Shown here piece by piece: positions 17,250 to 24,403 of a stretch of 64,000 nucleotides of DNA (its first letter is position 1; each line of letters begins with the position of its first letter). This stretch comes from Prevotella sp. UBA2755 (GTDB lineage: Bacteria > Bacteroidota > Bacteroidia > Bacteroidales > Bacteroidaceae): assembly GCA_002353225.1 (NCBI GenBank), contig DEJF01000017.1, positions 16,168 through 80,167 of the forward strand, written 5' to 3'. The notes under the pieces were generated by a model. That model ran no database searches. It was given only the letters and a program-made list of their open reading frames with translations, and was not told the origin of the DNA. The position numbers and the translations under genes are program-made.

Positions 17250-18719
17250 TTATTTGTTCGTGCTTAATAGTTCATATACTTTGTCTACATTCACATACTT
17301 GCGGATATGTGCTGCCAAGCGATTGTATTGCTCTTCCTTGAAGGCATGGTAGTCAAAAGGTCTGTTGTTCTCTGCGAGTCTGTCAGTAAAGGGTTGCAGC
17401 AGTGCGTCAATGAAAGCGGTATTGTCGAGAATACCATGAACATAGGTGCCCATACAATGGTCATCCACCTTATAGCCGTCCTCCGTACCATTATGCAGAT
17501 GCAACAGGGGAGACGGTTTCTCCAACGGGGTAGTCGTACCTTGGTGAATCTCATAGCCTTGTCCGAACTCACAGGTCACTTGCCGGGTTTTCTTTTCACC
17601 GTCAATAATAGTCGTGACAGGCAAGAGTCCCAGTCCGGGAATACGCTCGATGTCACCTTCCGTGTGGTGGGGGTCACAGACCTCACGCCCCATCATCTGA
17701 TAACCTCCACAGATGCCAAGGATGGTGGCGCCGCGGCGACGTGCCTTCACAACCGCTTCCGCCAATCCATTACGCCGCAGATGATACAGGTCATCTATGG
17801 TTGACTTGGAGCCGGGCAGGATGACTATGTCCGCGTCTTCGATATCGGATGCATTGCTGGCATAATAGAGATGTATTCGCGGGTCATGCTCTAACACGTC
17901 GAAGTCGGTGAAGTTACTCATGTGGCGGAGAAGTACTACGGCACAGTTAAGTGTAGCACTTTGAGCGTAATGGGCTTTATGCTCCAATGACACGCTGTCC
18001 TCTTCCTCTATATGGATATCAGTGAAGTAGGGGATAACACCCAGAACAGGAATATGACAGAGGTCCTCGATGATTTGAATACCTTCTTTAAAGAGTTGGA
18101 TGTCACCACGGAACTTGTTGATAATGATACCCTTTATGTGTTTTCTTTCTTCCTCTGTGAGAAGCATGATACTGCCGTAGACACTGGCAAAGACACCACC
18201 TCTGTCTATGTCGGCTACAAGGATGACATCAGCACCAGCGTACATCGCCATTGACATGTTCACCAGATCAACATGACGGAGATTTATCTCGGAAATGCTA
18301 CCGGCACCTTCCATGACGACAGGGCTATACTGGGCTGCAAGTCGGTCAAAAGCCTCGTGAACGGCAATACGTAGGCGATCCCTTCCTTCATTGCGGAAAT
18401 AACTACCTGCCGACTGGTTGCCGACGGGCTTGCCGTTCAGTACCACTTGGGAGGTGTGGTCGGATTGGGGCTTCAACAGGATAGGGTTCATATCCGTATG
18501 ACAGGGGATTCCTGCCGCCTCAGCCTGTACTGCCTGTGCACGTCCGATCTCCAGTCCTTCAGGAGTGGCATAGGAGTTGAGGGACATATTCTGTGCCTTG
18601 AAAGGTGCAGGGTGATAGCCGTCTTGTAGAAAGATACGACAGAAACCTGCGGCAATCACACTCTTGCCGACATCACTTCCCGTACCTACGAACATCAACG
18701 GATGTAATCTCTTGCTCAT
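17250..18719 (-). CDS. cbiP: Cobyric acid synthase
   Basis: A 489-residue, glutamine-dependent amidase that amidates the b, d, e and g side chains of adenosylcobyrinate a,c-diamide. The N-terminal half has the P-loop-like GTGSDVGKS (12-20) and KAQNMSLNS; the C-terminal half is a class I glutaminase domain with the nucleophile Cys in ILGICGGYQMMG and His in GTYVHGILDN. Length is normal for the family. The ATG overlaps the stop of the cbiA 3' part by 4 bp, so these genes are translated together. Confidence 0.95.
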   Translation of the reverse strand: MSKRLHPLMFVGTGSDVGKSVIAAGFCRIFLQDGYHPAPFKAQNMSLNSYATPEGLEIGRAQAVQAEAAGIPCHTDMNPILLKPQSDHTSQVVLNGKPVGNQSAGSYFRNEGRDRLRIAVHEAFDRLAAQYSPVVMEGAGSISEINLRHVDLVNMSMAMYAGADVILVADIDRGGVFASVYGSIMLLTEEERKHIKGIIINKFRGDIQLFKEGIQIIEDLCHIPVLGVIPYFTDIHIEEEDSVSLEHKAHYAQSATLNCAVVLLRHMSNFTDFDVLEHDPRIHLYYASNASDIEDADIVILPGSKSTIDDLYHLRRNGLAEAVVKARRRGATILGICGGYQMMGREVCDPHHTEGDIERIPGLGLLPVTTIIDGEKKTRQVTCEFGQGYEIHQGTTTPLEKPSPLLHLHNGTEDGYKVDDHCMGTYVHGILDNTAFIDALLQPFTDRLAENNRPFDYHAFKEEQYNRLAAHIRKYVNVDKVYELLSTNK

Positions 18720-19279
18720 CGCTCAATTAAATATAGATGCGTATAACTTGCCAATACATTCTTATATCTCAAGACTGGTGTGTCAACAGGATTGCCTTTG
18801 GCATCATATACCTGTGTGACACTCTTGGGAATAGTCCCCAGGAATTGGGTGTAGTGGAACTCGTGTCCTCTGTATTCTTTACCGTCCAGCATAAAGCGCC
18901 GGTAACCTAAAGATAGTTTACGGTCAGCCTTCTTAGCGGTAATCTGATAAGGTAACACACCACACATCGGATACTCGCCGTCGTCTGTCACGATGGACTT
19001 ACAGAGATACATCATCCCTCCACATTCGGCGATGATATGTCCGCCACGCTCAGCATATTCCTTGATAACCTGACGGGTCGTCTCCGCCTTGACCAAGGCT
19101 TCCAGATGCTTCTCAGGATATCCACCTGGCAAATACAACAAGTCTATCCCTTCCAGATTCGGTACCTCCGTTTCCGGGTCGAAGAACATGACCTGTTGGA
19201 AGGAGTCGATAACCTCTTGGTAGAGAAAAGAGAACGACTCTCTGTTTCGTGCTATCAGAACGTTAATAGTCTCTTCCAT
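18716..19279 (-). CDS. cbiA: Cobyrinate a,c-diamide synthase, C-terminal glutaminase part (split cbiA)
   Basis: This 187-residue reading frame holds the class I glutaminase-like half of CbiA: LLYLPGGYPEKHLEAL, the nucleophile in IAECGGMMYLCKS, GYRRF, and a terminal ASYTHLYL with the catalytic His. It starts at an ATG 25 bp inside the upstream frame, with a purine-rich GGAAGAG about 9 bases before it that could serve as a ribosome site. A -1 shift near 19279 would join both frames into one ~410-residue CbiA of ordinary length. So it is either a true two-subunit gene, a frameshift mutation, or a sequencing error. Confidence 0.85.
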   Translation of the reverse strand: MEETINVLIARNRESFSFLYQEVIDSFQQVMFFDPETEVPNLEGIDLLYLPGGYPEKHLEALVKAETTRQVIKEYAERGGHIIAECGGMMYLCKSIVTDDGEYPMCGVLPYQITAKKADRKLSLGYRRFMLDGKEYRGHEFHYTQFLGTIPKSVTQVYDAKGNPVDTPVLRYKNVLASYTHLYLIER

Positions 19280-19908
19280 CTTACTTTCTCTTCCAATAAA
19301 TCCACTAACTCCTGAATACCACCTATCTCGCTATAGTCCAGTCCTAAATAACGGGAACCTTGTTCGAGGGATGCTTTCTTAGGTAGATAACCAAGGCACT
19401 CCACTCCCTGTTCCTCGCAAACCTCCTGCAACATTCTGAAATGTTTCTCTGTTCCTACCTTATTAAATATAACACCCAGGAAACGGATGTCTTGGCGGAA
19501 GTGGAGAAAACCAGCCAACAGCGCTGCAGTAGAATAGGCGGCCGATTTTGCGTCAACCACAAGAACGATGGGGATGTCCAGCAGACTGGCTATCTCGGCA
19601 GAAGACCCCTTGTCCTTGTCATAACCGTCAAAGAGCCCCATCATTCCCTCAACGATACACACATCAGCATCTTCACCATATCGCTCAAAGAGTTCACGGA
19701 CATGTCCTTGCGTTGCCATAAATGTATCGAGGTTGACAGAAGGTCTCCCGTGAATGCTCGCATGAAACTTTGTGTCAATATAATCGGGACCGCACTTAAA
19801 AGGCTGAATACGATAACCCTTTCGTGTTAACAATTCCATCAGTCCTCGTGCAATCGTTGTCTTGCCCGAGCCACTATGTGGGGCTGCTATCATGAAAGCG
19901 TTCTTCAT
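19255..19908 (-). CDS. cbiA: Cobyrinate a,c-diamide synthase, N-terminal ATP-binding part (split cbiA)
   Basis: A 217-residue frame with the dethiobiotin synthetase-like ATP-binding half of CbiA: P-loop PHSGSGKTT (10-18), PFKCGPDYIDTKFH, EGMMGLFDG and DIPIVLVVDAKS. The start at 19908 gives MKNAFMIAAPHSGSG, the family N-terminus; the frame is open upstream but that part is promoter. The product ends just where the linker to the glutaminase half begins, and continues as WKRLLTF out of frame. The half alone could bind ATP but would need the glutaminase partner for amidation. Confidence 0.85.
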   Translation of the reverse strand: MKNAFMIAAPHSGSGKTTIARGLMELLTRKGYRIQPFKCGPDYIDTKFHASIHGRPSVNLDTFMATQGHVRELFERYGEDADVCIVEGMMGLFDGYDKDKGSSAEIASLLDIPIVLVVDAKSAAYSTAALLAGFLHFRQDIRFLGVIFNKVGTEKHFRMLQEVCEEQGVECLGYLPKKASLEQGSRYLGLDYSEIGGIQELVDLLEEKVRWKRLLTF

Positions 19909-19912
19909 GCTG

Positions 19913-19945
19913 CAAAGATACATACTTTTTGTCTTATTTGGCAAT
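19913..19945 (-). promoter_or_regulatory. Probable promoter of the cbiA-cbiP-cbiHC-cbiET-cbiGF operon
   Basis: The minus strand has TATCTTTG (complement of 19913-19920), with an ATTG resembling the -33 box 21 bases upstream. The -7 box ends 4 bases before the ATG, implying a leaderless or nearly leaderless message. No cobalamin aptamer was found between it and the start. Confidence 0.55.
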
Positions 19946-20030
19946 AAGGTAGCAACTTTTTCACTTTTCATTTTTCATTTATCATTTTATTTCGTACCTT
20001 CGCAAGCGTTAAATAACAGAAAGTACGTTT

Positions 20031-20726
20031 ATGAATAGAATCCTTAGTGGCAGCAGCCTGAAGATGATAGCAGTGATTACAATGGCAATTGATCATATCG
20101 CGTCTCACTTCCTTCGTTATCATGAGGTGTTTATGACCCCATTGTTGACGTATCACGGAAAGAGTCTGACCTATTATTTCCTGTTGCGTGCCATCGGGCG
20201 ACTGGCATTCCCTTTGTTCGCCTTTCTTATCGTTGAAGGATTCCTACATACTCGCAATAGGTGGAACTATGGTCGTAACCTCTTTATCTTCGCACTCATT
20301 TCTGAGATTCCATGGTTGTTGGTTCATGGAGGTACGTTACGACTGCTGGGGCATAATGTCATGTTCACGCTGTTATTAGGCTATCTGGGACTTTGTGTGT
20401 TGGAACGCTATCGCACTGATGTCCGAAAACTAACACTCTATCTGTTGGGGATGTTCGTCTTTTCAGTGATATTCCGGGCAGAATACAATGGCTCTGGTTT
20501 CGCCTTTATCCTTTTGTTATACACCCTACGGCAGCACAGACTTCTACAAGCAATCATTGGCAGTTGTATGTTACCTATGAAATGGGTGGCAGGTCTTGCC
20601 TTCATTCCTATTAATATGTACAACGGACAGCGTGGCTTCATCCGTGGCACGTTTGCCAAATATGCCTTCTACGCTTTCTATCCCCTTCACCTTTTAGTTA
20701 TTTACTATCTTAAAAACTTGTCGTAG
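20031..20726 (+). CDS. TraX-family membrane protein
   Basis: A 231-residue polytopic membrane protein, about six to seven helices. It carries the TraX-family pattern: SGSSLKMIAVITMAIDHIA at the N-terminus, RAIGRLAFPLFAFLIVEGF around residues 56-75, NVMFTLLLGYLGL, and a C-terminal FYPLHLLVIY. The F-plasmid TraX acetylates pilin, but chromosomal members in gut bacteria have no assigned role and are probably membrane acyltransferases. No conjugation genes are nearby. A TACCTTCG about 30 bp upstream may be its -7 box. Its place between the cbi run and the second riboswitch may be chance. Confidence 0.85.
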   Translation: MNRILSGSSLKMIAVITMAIDHIASHFLRYHEVFMTPLLTYHGKSLTYYFLLRAIGRLAFPLFAFLIVEGFLHTRNRWNYGRNLFIFALISEIPWLLVHGGTLRLLGHNVMFTLLLGYLGLCVLERYRTDVRKLTLYLLGMFVFSVIFRAEYNGSGFAFILLLYTLRQHRLLQAIIGSCMLPMKWVAGLAFIPINMYNGQRGFIRGTFAKYAFYAFYPLHLLVIYYLKNLS

Positions 20727-20746
20727 AAAAGAAAAAGTCCAAATAA

Positions 20747-20778
20747 TTTGGTGATTCATTCGATTTATACTAACTTTG
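20747..20778 (+). promoter_or_regulatory. Promoter of the second B12 operon
   Basis: TTTG at 20747-20750 and TAACTTTG at 20771-20778 are 20 bases apart, directly before the second cobalamin aptamer. Confidence 0.78.
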
Positions 20779-20784
20779 CAACCA

Positions 20785-20948
20785 GAAAAGGCAATCTGGT
20801 GGTTGATGCCGCCTGATGTAAGGGAATCTGGTGAGAGTCCAGAACTGTACCTGCAGCTGTAATCCTCATTGGATGGTTTGCTTGTATAACGCCACTGACA
20901 TACGTCGGGAAGGTAAAGCAGACTGAGGAGAGTCAGAAGACCTGCCTA
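20785..20948 (+). ncRNA. Cobalamin riboswitch 2
   Basis: The leader holds GGTGAGAGTCCAGAACTGTACC then TGCAGCTGTAATCC (about 20830-20868, shown here as separate blocks), GCCACTG at 20891-20897 and the B12 box AGTCAGAAGACCTGCC at 20931-20946. These are the conserved elements of the cobalamin aptamer in the right order. The receptor start at 21006 is preceded by AGGAGAAG, a ribosome site that the switch could hide. Confidence 0.94.
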
Positions 20949-21005
20949 TATATATTTAAGGTACGCACGCACAGGAATATGCGAAGCGGAAATCAATAGG
21001 AGAAG

Positions 21006-23120
21006 ATGAAAAGGATTCTGACGGTAGGAATACTGGCTATGTATGCTTGTATGACTGTCAGCGCACAAAATGACATCTGGCGTAATGACAGTATACAAGA
21101 GATTGTGGTAACAGGTACTGGTACACAGCACCTGCTGAAGGATGCCCCTGTACAGACGGAGGTGATCAGTGGCAGGCAGTTACAGCAGTACGCTGGTAAG
21201 AGCATTGAGGATATTCTCTCAGGTCTGACGGCAAGTTTCGCCTTCAACGAGAATGATATGGGCTCCCATCTGCAGATGAACGGACTGGGTAATAGTTATG
21301 TGCTGATTCTTATTGATGGGCGACGACTGCACGGTGATAACGGTGGTGAGAATGACCTCTCACTCATTGATCCTCATAATATCGAGAAGATAGAGATCGT
21401 AAAAGGCGCTTCGTCGGCACTCTATGGTAGTGATGCCATCGCCGGTGTTATCAATATCATTACCAAGAAGCACCGTGAACAGGGCTTGATGCTGGAGAAC
21501 ACCAGTCGCTTCGGCTCCTATGGTGATATCCGCCAGCATAACGGTATTGCCCTGAACTACGGCAAGTTCTCGTCATATACTAACTTCCAGTTGCAACACT
21601 CAGACGGATGGCAGAATACCAGTGAGGAAGCACTGTCGCAGACGGAGTATCATATTACGGACTCACGTAACAAAACAGTTAACCGTCATACTAACTGGCA
21701 GATAGCGGAGCATCTTTCTTATCAACTGACTCCCAAGATAGAACTCTATGCAGACGGCAGTATCTATTGGAAACGTATCTATCGCCCCAGTGGTAAACAT
21801 CCTGGTGTGGATGTCAAGACCTATGATATGCAATACAATAATGCTTCTGTATCGGTAGGTGGTAAATGGAAACTCAACACTACAGATGTCATCACGTTCG
21901 ATGCCGACTGGAAACGCCATGCCTATAATTATGTCTTTACGGACACCACACTGACTGACGGTTATGTGAATGGACGCTTCACCAATTACTATCCGTATTT
22001 TCCTGGTGACAAGGATTTGCAGAGTGACCAACGACTGACACATGTCACACTGAAAGGCGTGTTTGCTTTACCTTGCGAGCAACAATTGAGCGCTGGTCTG
22101 GAATACCGCTATGACTGGTTGAAGGCTCCTATGAGAGTAAAAGAAGGTAAGGCGACAGATAACACGCAGGCAGTGTATGTGCAAGATGAATGGGCATTGC
22201 TTAACCCGCTTTATCTGACAGCAGGTCTCCGCCTGACCCGCAATGAGGGGTTTGGTACACGACTGACTCCCAAGATCTCCGCCATGCTGAAAGTGAAAGA
22301 CTTGCGTCTGCGTGCTACATGGAGTCAGGGCTACAAGACACCAACCCCCAAGGAACTGCACTACCAGTATGTGCGTAATATGAACGGAGTACTGCTCTAT
22401 CTTGGAAATACGGACCTGAAACCGCAGACCTCCAACTATTTAGGTCTTAGTGCGGAATATAGTATCGGCAACTTGACACTGACGCTCTCTGGTTATTATA
22501 ATAAGGTGGACAATATGATCGCACTGGTGACCATTCCGACGAGTGAGGCACCAGGCGATCTGATTGTTCAATATGACCCAAGACGAGTACGGCAGTACCA
22601 GAACATGGAAGATGCCAAGACCTATGGTGTCGACTTCACGGCACGTTATCAGACAAAACACTTTACTATTGGTGGCTCCTATAGTTACCTGGACACACAG
22701 GCTCACCAGTATGACACCGAGGATGACGTGATGAAAAAGGTCACCATCGACGGTATGGCACACCATAAGGCGAACTGGTATGCGACGTGGAATCATGACT
22801 TCACGAAATGCTATCACTTAGGCATTGGTATTTACGGACGTATGTCGAGTAAGCGCTACTATCAGGTTGATGGTGACGGCAAGGGCTATCAGATATGGCG
22901 ACTTGCCACAACTCATCAGTTTGGCAAGAACTATCGCTTGGAGGCAGGCATCGATAATATCTTCAACTATGTCGATAAGACCCCACATGGACTCCATTTA
23001 GGAACAACCACACCGGGGACGACAGTCTATGCCTCGCTGACTATCCGTTTCAATAAAGGAAAGAAACTCATTAACAAATACAAGTCTAATTTAAATCAAA
23101 GAAGCAATGAAGAAAATTAA
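21006..23120 (+). CDS. TonB-dependent receptor, BtuB-like (second operon)
   Basis: A 704-residue outer-membrane receptor with signal peptide (ending TVSAQ, about residue 21), TonB box IQEIVVTGTG, plug domain (SIEDILSGL, LILIDGRRLHGDNGG, IEIVKGASSALYGSDAIAGVINIIT) and beta-barrel ending LTIRFNKGKK plus a short hydrophilic tail. Cobalamin riboswitch control indicates corrinoid or cobalt-chelate import. The plug is closer to the receptor at 24404 than to the one at 1786. The gene overlaps the chelatase-like gene by 14 bp, so both are translated together. The exact ligand is unknown. Confidence 0.9.
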   Translation: MKRILTVGILAMYACMTVSAQNDIWRNDSIQEIVVTGTGTQHLLKDAPVQTEVISGRQLQQYAGKSIEDILSGLTASFAFNENDMGSHLQMNGLGNSYVLILIDGRRLHGDNGGENDLSLIDPHNIEKIEIVKGASSALYGSDAIAGVINIITKKHREQGLMLENTSRFGSYGDIRQHNGIALNYGKFSSYTNFQLQHSDGWQNTSEEALSQTEYHITDSRNKTVNRHTNWQIAEHLSYQLTPKIELYADGSIYWKRIYRPSGKHPGVDVKTYDMQYNNASVSVGGKWKLNTTDVITFDADWKRHAYNYVFTDTTLTDGYVNGRFTNYYPYFPGDKDLQSDQRLTHVTLKGVFALPCEQQLSAGLEYRYDWLKAPMRVKEGKATDNTQAVYVQDEWALLNPLYLTAGLRLTRNEGFGTRLTPKISAMLKVKDLRLRATWSQGYKTPTPKELHYQYVRNMNGVLLYLGNTDLKPQTSNYLGLSAEYSIGNLTLTLSGYYNKVDNMIALVTIPTSEAPGDLIVQYDPRRVRQYQNMEDAKTYGVDFTARYQTKHFTIGGSYSYLDTQAHQYDTEDDVMKKVTIDGMAHHKANWYATWNHDFTKCYHLGIGIYGRMSSKRYYQVDGDGKGYQIWRLATTHQFGKNYRLEAGIDNIFNYVDKTPHGLHLGTTTPGTTVYASLTIRFNKGKKLINKYKSNLNQRSNEEN

Positions 23121-24324
23121 ATTCTTGATGATCGCCATGATGGCTTTCACCGTATGTACAACATTTACTGCGTGTGGTGACGATAAGGACGATAACAACC
23201 CACCTGTCGTCATCGATGATAACGATGATGAGGAGCCACAGTCTACGCCATCCTCTAACTATGACCGCTATCAGCAGGCTGTGAATAACATCGTAAACTC
23301 CCAGAAAAAGAATGACAAGGTGATCCTGGTCGTTGCGTTCGGTTCGACATGGGAGCAGGCTTACGATACTTTCGACAAGGTGGTTGAAGATTATAAGAGC
23401 CAGTTTAGTGGTTGGGACGTTTTCCTGTCTTTCTCTTCCGCCATCTGCATCAACAATGCCCGTGCCGGTGAGAACGTTGCTTCTCGCGACTTCTATGATC
23501 CAGAGCATTTCCTGACTGCCATTGGTCTTGCTGGTTACAAGAAGATTGTTGTACAGTCTTTGCAGGTCATTCCTGGTGAGGAGTTCCGTCGTGTTCGCGA
23601 CACTTATGTAAAGGATTTCATGAACAACCGTAACGGTGACTTCACTAACGCATACATGAAGAGTCTCGACCTGAATGTAGTCGTTGGTACACCACTGATG
23701 GCTGAGGAAAGCGACACCGAGGCTCTTGCCAAGGTCCTGAACGAGGAGTCTGACATCAAGGCTGCAGTCAATGAGGGTATCGTTGCCTTTATGGGACATG
23801 GTAACCCCGAGGGTTATGACTACTACGGTGGTAACATCCGTTACTTGCAGTTAGAGGATGCACTTCGTAAAATCAACAATAACTACTACGTAGGTACAGT
23901 GGATATGGATGAGACATACGCTGAGGATGTACTTGAGCATATTGCAGGTGGAACATTTACTTATCAGGTGGGAGATATGACCAAAACAATCACCTATACT
24001 GCAAACAATGCCACCAAGGCTCAACTCTACCCGTTGATGTCTATCGCCGGTGACCATGCGCATAACGACATGGCTGATGCGGAAGATCCTGAGAGTTGGT
24101 TCTCATTGTTCAATGCTGCAGGTATTGACACTAAGGCTTACGAGAGCAACTTCACCGAGGCTTGCTGGAAGAACACGGACGAGATAAAGGCTAATGGTTA
24201 TATCCCTGCTCTTGCCGAGCGTGCAAAGGTTCGCGCGCTTTGGATGCAGCACACCAAGGACGCTATTGCTAAGTTAGGTACTGACGAGGCTATGTCTACC
24301 CCGACTACCGCACCAGAAGAGTAA
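23107..24324 (+). CDS. cbiK: CbiK-type sirohydrochlorin cobaltochelatase lipoprotein
   Basis: A 405-residue protein that starts with a lipoprotein signal (FTAC, Cys23) and an acidic mature N-terminus CGDDKDDNN, the kind of motif that sends Bacteroidetes lipoproteins to the cell surface. A linker follows, then a class II chelatase domain (about 55-390): VILVVAFGSTWEQAYDTF, FMGHGNPEG with His231, and SIAGDHAHNDMAD with His317 and His319, matching the metal-binding/catalytic histidines of CbiK. The normal enzyme inserts cobalt into sirohydrochlorin in the cytoplasm; an exported one cannot serve that step directly. It may insert or remove metal, or simply bind tetrapyrroles for the co-transcribed receptor. 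Confidence 0.88.
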   Translation: MKKIKFLMIAMMAFTVCTTFTACGDDKDDNNPPVVIDDNDDEEPQSTPSSNYDRYQQAVNNIVNSQKKNDKVILVVAFGSTWEQAYDTFDKVVEDYKSQFSGWDVFLSFSSAICINNARAGENVASRDFYDPEHFLTAIGLAGYKKIVVQSLQVIPGEEFRRVRDTYVKDFMNNRNGDFTNAYMKSLDLNVVVGTPLMAEESDTEALAKVLNEESDIKAAVNEGIVAFMGHGNPEGYDYYGGNIRYLQLEDALRKINNNYYVGTVDMDETYAEDVLEHIAGGTFTYQVGDMTKTITYTANNATKAQLYPLMSIAGDHAHNDMADAEDPESWFSLFNAAGIDTKAYESNFTEACWKNTDEIKANGYIPALAERAKVRALWMQHTKDAIAKLGTDEAMSTPTTAPEE

Positions 24325-24356
24325 TTTTTGTAGTATTATTATATAAGTTTGTTAAA

Positions 24357-24386
24357 AGGAGGTGCGGTCGTGAGACGGCATCTCCT
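24357..24386 (+). terminator. Intercistronic hairpin after cbiK
   Basis: AGGAGGTGC (24357-24365) pairs with GCATCTCCT (24378-24386), one G-U included, with a 12-base loop. The hairpin is flanked by TTAAA and TTTAA but lacks a long T-run, so it may be a weak terminator or an RNA-processing site separating the next receptor gene from the riboswitch operon. Confidence 0.5.
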
Positions 24387-24403
24387 ATTTAAAAAAAGAA
24401 ACC

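Noticed and set aside
20031..20726. TraX gene as sign of a conjugative element
   Set aside because: No relaxase, coupling protein, pilus genes or integrase nearby; chromosomal TraX-family genes are common in gut bacteria.
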